Source of the DNA: Intestinibacillus massiliensis
GTDB taxonomy: Bacteria; Bacillota; Clostridia; Oscillospirales; Butyricicoccaceae
Assembly: GCA_029267335.1 (NCBI GenBank)
Contig: JAJUJC010000004.1
Span: forward strand, 183,160-247,159
DNA length: 64,000 bases
Direction of reading: 5' to 3'
This document shows positions 60,140 to 64,000 of this stretch, piece after piece (the stretch's first letter is position 1; the number at the start of each line of letters is the position of its first letter). A program made the position numbers and the translations under genes. Under the pieces are notes generated by a model, which worked only from the letters and a program-made list of their open reading frames with translations, had not been told where the DNA came from and searched no databases.

Positions 60140-61414
60140 ATGAACCCCCCGAAAAAGTGGAGGCGGCTGGACAATGCCGCCAAAATATTCCCCCCGAACA
60201 GCACCGGACGCGATCCCAAGGTGTTTCGCTTCACCTGTGAGCTGACCGAACAGGTCGGGCCGGACGCGCTGCGCCGCGCCGCAAAGCGCACGCTGAGCGA
60301 ATTTCCGTTTTTCCGCTACACGCTGCGCCACGGCGTGTTCTGGTACTATCTGGAGGACACTGACCTGCCCGCGACGATCGAGGAAGAGGACGACGCACCC
60401 TGTCAGCCGCTCTATCTCGGCGCGACCTCCCCGCTGTTTCGCATCCTCTACTACCGCAATCGCATCAGTCTGGAGGTCTACCATGTGCTGACCGATGGCA
60501 CGGGCGCGCTGCAATTCCTGCGCACGCTCGTGTGCCGCTATTTGCAGGAGGCGCACCCCGACGTGCTCGCGGACGCAGAACTGCCGCTCGGGTTCGACGC
60601 ATCGTCGTTCCAACGCATGGGCGACAGCTTCGACAAGTACTACACGGGCGGACGCTGCCGACAGGAACACGACCCGCGCGCCTACCGCATCCGCAGCGAA
60701 AAGCTGCGCCGTTTCGGTCTGCGTGTGACGATCGGAGAGACCTCCGTATCTGCGCTGCTCGCGCAGGCGCGTGCGCGCGGCACGACCGTTACCGCGCTGC
60801 TCGGCGCGTGTCTGCTCGTATCCGTCGGGCAGGAAATGGCGCTGCGCGATCGCAAAAAGCCGGTCGTTGTCACGGTTCCGGTCAATCTGCGCAATTATTT
60901 TCCTTCCGAGACTGCGCGCAACTTTTTCAGCGTCGTCAACCTCGGACTGGATTTCAGCCGCACGCCGTGCGAACTGGAGCCTGCCATCGCCGCGCTGACC
61001 GCGGTCATGCATGAACGGCTGACCCGCGAGTATCTGCAAAACCGGCTCAACGCGCTTGCGGGCTTGGAGCACAATCCGTTTCTGCGCGTGTTGCCGCTTG
61101 CGCTCAAGGACCCGGTCATGCGCTTTGCAGGCAGCCTTGCGGACACCGCCGCGACCGTATCGCTTTCGAACGTCGGCAAGGTCACGATGCCCGACGCGCT
61201 CGCGCCCTATATCCGCAAGTTCGATGTGTTTATCACGACCGGCGGTCTCCAGATCTGCTCGTGCTCCTACGGCGACACGCTGTCCATCGCGTTCACCTCG
61301 GCGTTTCAGTCGACCGACATTGAGCAGCGCTTTTTCCGCATGCTGACCGCGCTCGGTCTGTCCGTCACGATCAGCTCCAACGGACAGCCGTCCGGCGAAG
61401 AAACGGAGGAATGA
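60140..61414 (+). CDS. Condensation-domain-like acyltransferase (alcohol acetyltransferase type)
   Basis: A 424-residue protein with the chloramphenicol-acetyltransferase/condensation two-lobe fold. The catalytic motif HVLTDG (HxxxDG) is near residue 118; residues around VPVNLRNYFPSETARNFFSVVN correspond to the second lobe opening, and SLSNVGKV to the crossover segment. Members join acyl-CoA or acyl carrier groups to alcohols or amines. Neither substrate is known. The tight link to the esterase and the zinc-ribbon membrane protein (3 bases downstream) suggests action at the membrane face. Confidence 0.82.
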   Translation: MNPPKKWRRLDNAAKIFPPNSTGRDPKVFRFTCELTEQVGPDALRRAAKRTLSEFPFFRYTLRHGVFWYYLEDTDLPATIEEEDDAPCQPLYLGATSPLFRILYYRNRISLEVYHVLTDGTGALQFLRTLVCRYLQEAHPDVLADAELPLGFDASSFQRMGDSFDKYYTGGRCRQEHDPRAYRIRSEKLRRFGLRVTIGETSVSALLAQARARGTTVTALLGACLLVSVGQEMALRDRKKPVVVTVPVNLRNYFPSETARNFFSVVNLGLDFSRTPCELEPAIAALTAVMHERLTREYLQNRLNALAGLEHNPFLRVLPLALKDPVMRFAGSLADTAATVSLSNVGKVTMPDALAPYIRKFDVFITTGGLQICSCSYGDTLSIAFTSAFQSTDIEQRFFRMLTALGLSVTISSNGQPSGEETEE

Positions 61415-61417
61415 CCC

Positions 61418-62074
61418 ATGAAATACTGTCCCGCGTGCAAGGTCTCGGTCACGGGCTACGGCGCGTGCTGCCCGCTGTGTCAGGGCGAGCTGCGCGGCGA
61501 GGGCGAGCCTTCGCCCTTCCCCACCATCGAAACGACGCGCACACACAAGCTGTTTTTACGGCTTCTGGTGTTCATTTCCCTCGTTTCCGTGCTCATTTGC
61601 GTGATCGTCGACCACCTCATCCCGACGACCGTCGCATGGTCGTGGTTCGTCGTCGCAGGGGTCGCGTGCGTGTGGCTCAGTCTGGGTATTGCGCTGCGCA
61701 AACGCCGCGACCTGCTCAAGAACATCTCGTGGCAGGCATTCGTCATCAGCATGCTGTCCATCGGCTGGGATGTGTTCACGCGCTGGCGCGGTTGGTCGGT
61801 CAATTATGTCGTGCCCTGCGTGTTCCTTGTCATGATGCTGCTTACCCCGCTGCTTGCGCGCATTTTGCGTCTGCCGCGCAGCGCCTATCTGGTGTATTTC
61901 TGTCTGGTCGCGGGCTTCGGACTCATCCCCGCGATCTTCCTGCTGACCGGACTCGTCACGGTGCCGCTGCCGAGCCTGCTTTCGGTCGGCGCGAGCCTGA
62001 TCTCGCTCGTCGCAATGTGCGTATTCAGCGGGCCGGTGCTGCTCGAAGAACTGCACCGCCGCTTCCATTTGTGA
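61418..62074 (+). CDS. Zinc-ribbon membrane protein (DUF6320-like)
   Basis: A 218-residue protein. The N-terminal ribbon CPAC...CCPLC (Cys 4, 7, ~18, 21) would bind zinc. Six hydrophobic helices follow from residue ~48, such as LVFISLVSVLICVIV and IFLLTGLVTVPLPSLLS. No transporter signature is seen. It is consistently small and probably an accessory membrane anchor or sensor of the adjacent acyltransferase (inference). The stop codon lies inside the first copy of a repeat likely to be the operator of the next gene. Confidence 0.78.
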   Translation: MKYCPACKVSVTGYGACCPLCQGELRGEGEPSPFPTIETTRTHKLFLRLLVFISLVSVLICVIVDHLIPTTVAWSWFVVAGVACVWLSLGIALRKRRDLLKNISWQAFVISMLSIGWDVFTRWRGWSVNYVVPCVFLVMMLLTPLLARILRLPRSAYLVYFCLVAGFGLIPAIFLLTGLVTVPLPSLLSVGASLISLVAMCVFSGPVLLEELHRRFHL

Positions 62075-62105
62075 GCATGCTCATCCGAAAGGCTGAGCAT
62101 GCTCA
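62072..62105 (+). promoter_or_regulatory. Two-copy palindromic operator before the MocR gene
   Basis: The 12-base palindrome TGAGCATGCTCA occurs at 62072-62083 and 62094-62105, 22 bases apart (two helical turns). The first copy includes the stop codon of the preceding gene. Confidence 0.75.
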
Positions 62106-62126
62106 GCTTCTTTCCGGAGGGATCGT

Positions 62127-63539
62127 ATGCTGACCTATATGCTTGACCCGTCGCGCAAAACGCCGCTTTACGAGCAGCTTTATACCGCCATTCGCGACGA
62201 TATTGTATCCGGCGTGCTGCGCAGCCGCGAGAAACTGCCCTCCAAGCGTAAGCTCGCAGCGCATTTGCGTGTCAGTCCGGTGACGATCGAGACCGCCTAC
62301 GGACAGCTTGTCGCGGAGGGCTACCTTGAGAGCGCGCCCAAGCGCGGCTACTTTGTGCAGACGCTGTCGTCCGTGCAGCCGCCGCGCGGCAATGCGCCGC
62401 AATCTGCCCCCGTGCCCCCCGCCGCGCCGGTCGACGACTGCCGCTATGACTTCCGCACGAACGTGGTCGACACCGACTGCTTTCCGTTTTCCATCTGGGC
62501 GAAGCTGCTGCGTGGCGTGCTCACCGAGCGTTCGCACGAGCTGCTGCGTGCGCCCGACCCGCAGGGCGCGCCCGTACTGCGCGAGGAGATCCGGCGCTAT
62601 CTGTATCAGTATCGGGGCATCGAAGTCGACATTGACCAGATCATCGTGGGCGCAGGTTCGGAGTATCTGGTCGGTCTGCTCATTCAGCTTTTGGGGCGTG
62701 ATAAGGTCTATGCGCTCGAAAATCCTGGCTACCCCAAGCTGTATCGCAGCTTCGAGGCGAGCGGTGCGACCGTGCTGCCGCTGCCGCTCGACCGCCACGG
62801 TCTGCGTGAGGATCGCCTGCGCGACGCCGCGCCCGATATCGTCTATTTAACACCCTCGCACCACTTCCCGCTTGGCGTGGTGATGCCCGCTGCGAGACGG
62901 CTTGCGCTGCTGCGTTGGGCGGAGGAGGACGCGCATCGCTATCTCATCGAGGATGATTACGACAGCGAATTTCGCTATTCCTCGCGCCCGATCCCCGCGC
63001 TCAAGGGGCTTGACCGTGCCGATCGCGTCATTTACCTCAACACCTTCGCGAAGAGCCTCGCGCCCTCGCTTCGTATCGGCTATGTCGTGTTGCCGCGCCC
63101 GCTTGCGCAGCAGTTTCGCGAGCGGCTCGGGTTCTATTCCTCGACCGTGCCGAGTTTTGAGCAGTACACCCTTGCGGAATTTCTGCGCACGGGCGCGTTT
63201 GAACGCCATATCAGCCGCAGCCGCAACCTGTACAAAGCGCGGCGCGACGCACTATTGGATGCGTTCGCGCACAGCCCGCTTGCACCCGTCGTCCATTTAT
63301 CGGGAGCGGACGCGGGTCTGCACCTGCTCGCGCGCGTGGAAAACGGCATGGACGAGCACACGCTCATCGCACGCGCACACGACGCGGGTGTGCGCGTGTA
63401 CGGTCTGTCGAGCCACTATCTGAGTGCATTCGCGCCCTGTCCCGCCGCGACGATCCTGCTCGGCTATGCAGGCGTACCGACCGAGGACATTGAGGGCGCC
63501 GTCGCACAGCTCACGCAGGCATGGTATAACAAAACGTAA
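62127..63539 (+). CDS. MocR-type (GntR/aminotransferase) transcriptional regulator
   Basis: A 470-residue MocR/PdxR-like protein. The N-terminal GntR winged helix (~1-75: TPLYEQLYTAIRDDIVSGVLRSREKLPSKRKLAAHLRVS) is joined by a Pro-rich linker to a fold-type I aminotransferase domain with the PLP Lys in YLNTFAKSLAPSLRIGYV near residue 310. Such proteins sense PLP or an aldimine adduct and control vitamin B6, GABA or amino-acid genes. GGAGGG precedes the ATG. It lies 52 bases after the zinc-ribbon gene, next to the paired palindromes. Confidence 0.93.
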   Translation: MLTYMLDPSRKTPLYEQLYTAIRDDIVSGVLRSREKLPSKRKLAAHLRVSPVTIETAYGQLVAEGYLESAPKRGYFVQTLSSVQPPRGNAPQSAPVPPAAPVDDCRYDFRTNVVDTDCFPFSIWAKLLRGVLTERSHELLRAPDPQGAPVLREEIRRYLYQYRGIEVDIDQIIVGAGSEYLVGLLIQLLGRDKVYALENPGYPKLYRSFEASGATVLPLPLDRHGLREDRLRDAAPDIVYLTPSHHFPLGVVMPAARRLALLRWAEEDAHRYLIEDDYDSEFRYSSRPIPALKGLDRADRVIYLNTFAKSLAPSLRIGYVVLPRPLAQQFRERLGFYSSTVPSFEQYTLAEFLRTGAFERHISRSRNLYKARRDALLDAFAHSPLAPVVHLSGADAGLHLLARVENGMDEHTLIARAHDAGVRVYGLSSHYLSAFAPCPAATILLGYAGVPTEDIEGAVAQLTQAWYNKT

Positions 63540-63565
63540 TTATTTTTTATTTCATAGCAATATGT

Positions 63566-63596
63566 ATAAAAAGAGACTGCCCCCAGGCAGTCTCTT
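63566..63596 (+). terminator. Terminator of the MocR gene
   Basis: AGAGACTGCC and GGCAGTCTCT pair around CCCCA, followed by TT. Confidence 0.85.
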
Positions 63597-63674
63597 TCGT
63601 ATGTTAAAAAAGCTCTATTCTGCGCCCGCGTCGGAGCAAAGCAACCTGAAAGATTGTCCACTTTGTCGACAATT

Positions 63675-63712
63675 TCAAAAGCGGTGTGACCACATGGTCA
63701 CACCGCTTTTCA
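63675..63712. terminator. Bidirectional terminator at gdhA
   Basis: AAAAGCGGTGTGACCA and TGGTCACACCGCTTTT form a perfect palindrome. It ends gdhA on the reverse strand. Confidence 0.88.
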
Positions 63713-63721
63713 TTGGGTTTC

Positions 63722-64000
<279 letters not shown>

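Overview
The window looks like chromosomal DNA from a spore-forming, GC-rich member of the Bacillota, class Clostridia; the order Oscillospirales is my best guess. It combines Gram-positive housekeeping genes (rpsT, lepA, hemW, hrcA-grpE-dnaK-dnaJ, holB, ricT), a CIRCE element, TTGACA/TATAAT-type promoters and strong GGAGG ribosome binding sites with endospore genes: dipicolinate synthase dpaAB, germination protease gpr, spoIIP and a three-gene germination receptor. Taxonomy is inferred from gene content and base composition only. No plasmid, phage, insertion sequence or CRISPR signal was found.

Layout. 1-6.3 kb: end of an RND efflux pump with its TetR regulator, a second TetR gene, dpaAB behind a sigma-K-like promoter, and a reverse-strand overlapping set of thioesterase, mutY and deoxyinosine glycosylase. 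6.4-8.5 kb: an arsenic/thiol operon (ArsR, permease, redox protein, ArsC). 8.6-10.9 kb: tRNA-Tyr and tRNA-Thr, an XRE regulator preceded by two Spo0A boxes, and ung. 11-14.7 kb: a YtrA-type ABC operon with a matching operator and a 58-residue membrane peptide. 14.7-19.1 kb: feoA-feoB-DtxR-like repressor-HAD phosphatase, then a THF riboswitch controlling a folate ECF transporter subunit. 19.2-22.1 kb: small enzymes and rpe. 22.4-29.6 kb: a large purL, a MarR relic before a nitroreductase, an SLH protein and an SdpI/SdpR pair. 29.7-35.8 kb: rpsT, gpr, spoIIP and the germination receptor genes in A-C-B order. 36-37.1 kb: a low-GC FUSC-like membrane gene. 37.2-42 kb: PFL/ACT pair, hemW and lepA on the reverse strand. 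42.1-47.5 kb: CIRCE-controlled hrcA-grpE-dnaK-dnaJ, then tadA. 47.6-53.6 kb: AGCS symporter, thioredoxin-reductase-like enzyme, MATE pump and serA-serC. 53.7-57.6 kb: PLP decarboxylase-family enzyme, c-di-AMP receptor, holB and ricT, with a Spo0A box just after the promoter. 57.7-63.5 kb: a tightly packed run of MarR, AEC transporter, esterase, condensation-fold acyltransferase, zinc-ribbon membrane protein and MocR regulator. 63.7 kb to the end: C-terminus of glutamate dehydrogenase.

The main themes are sporulation and germination and local one-component regulation. Several regulators sit beside visible operators: CIRCE, YtrA, SdpR, ArsR, MarR and MocR types. The least explained parts are the esterase/acyltransferase/zinc-ribbon module, the reduced germination receptor, the possible Spo0A sites, a possible forespore- or mother-cell-timed hairpin RNA between rpe and purL, and the FeoB protein with an altered G4 motif.
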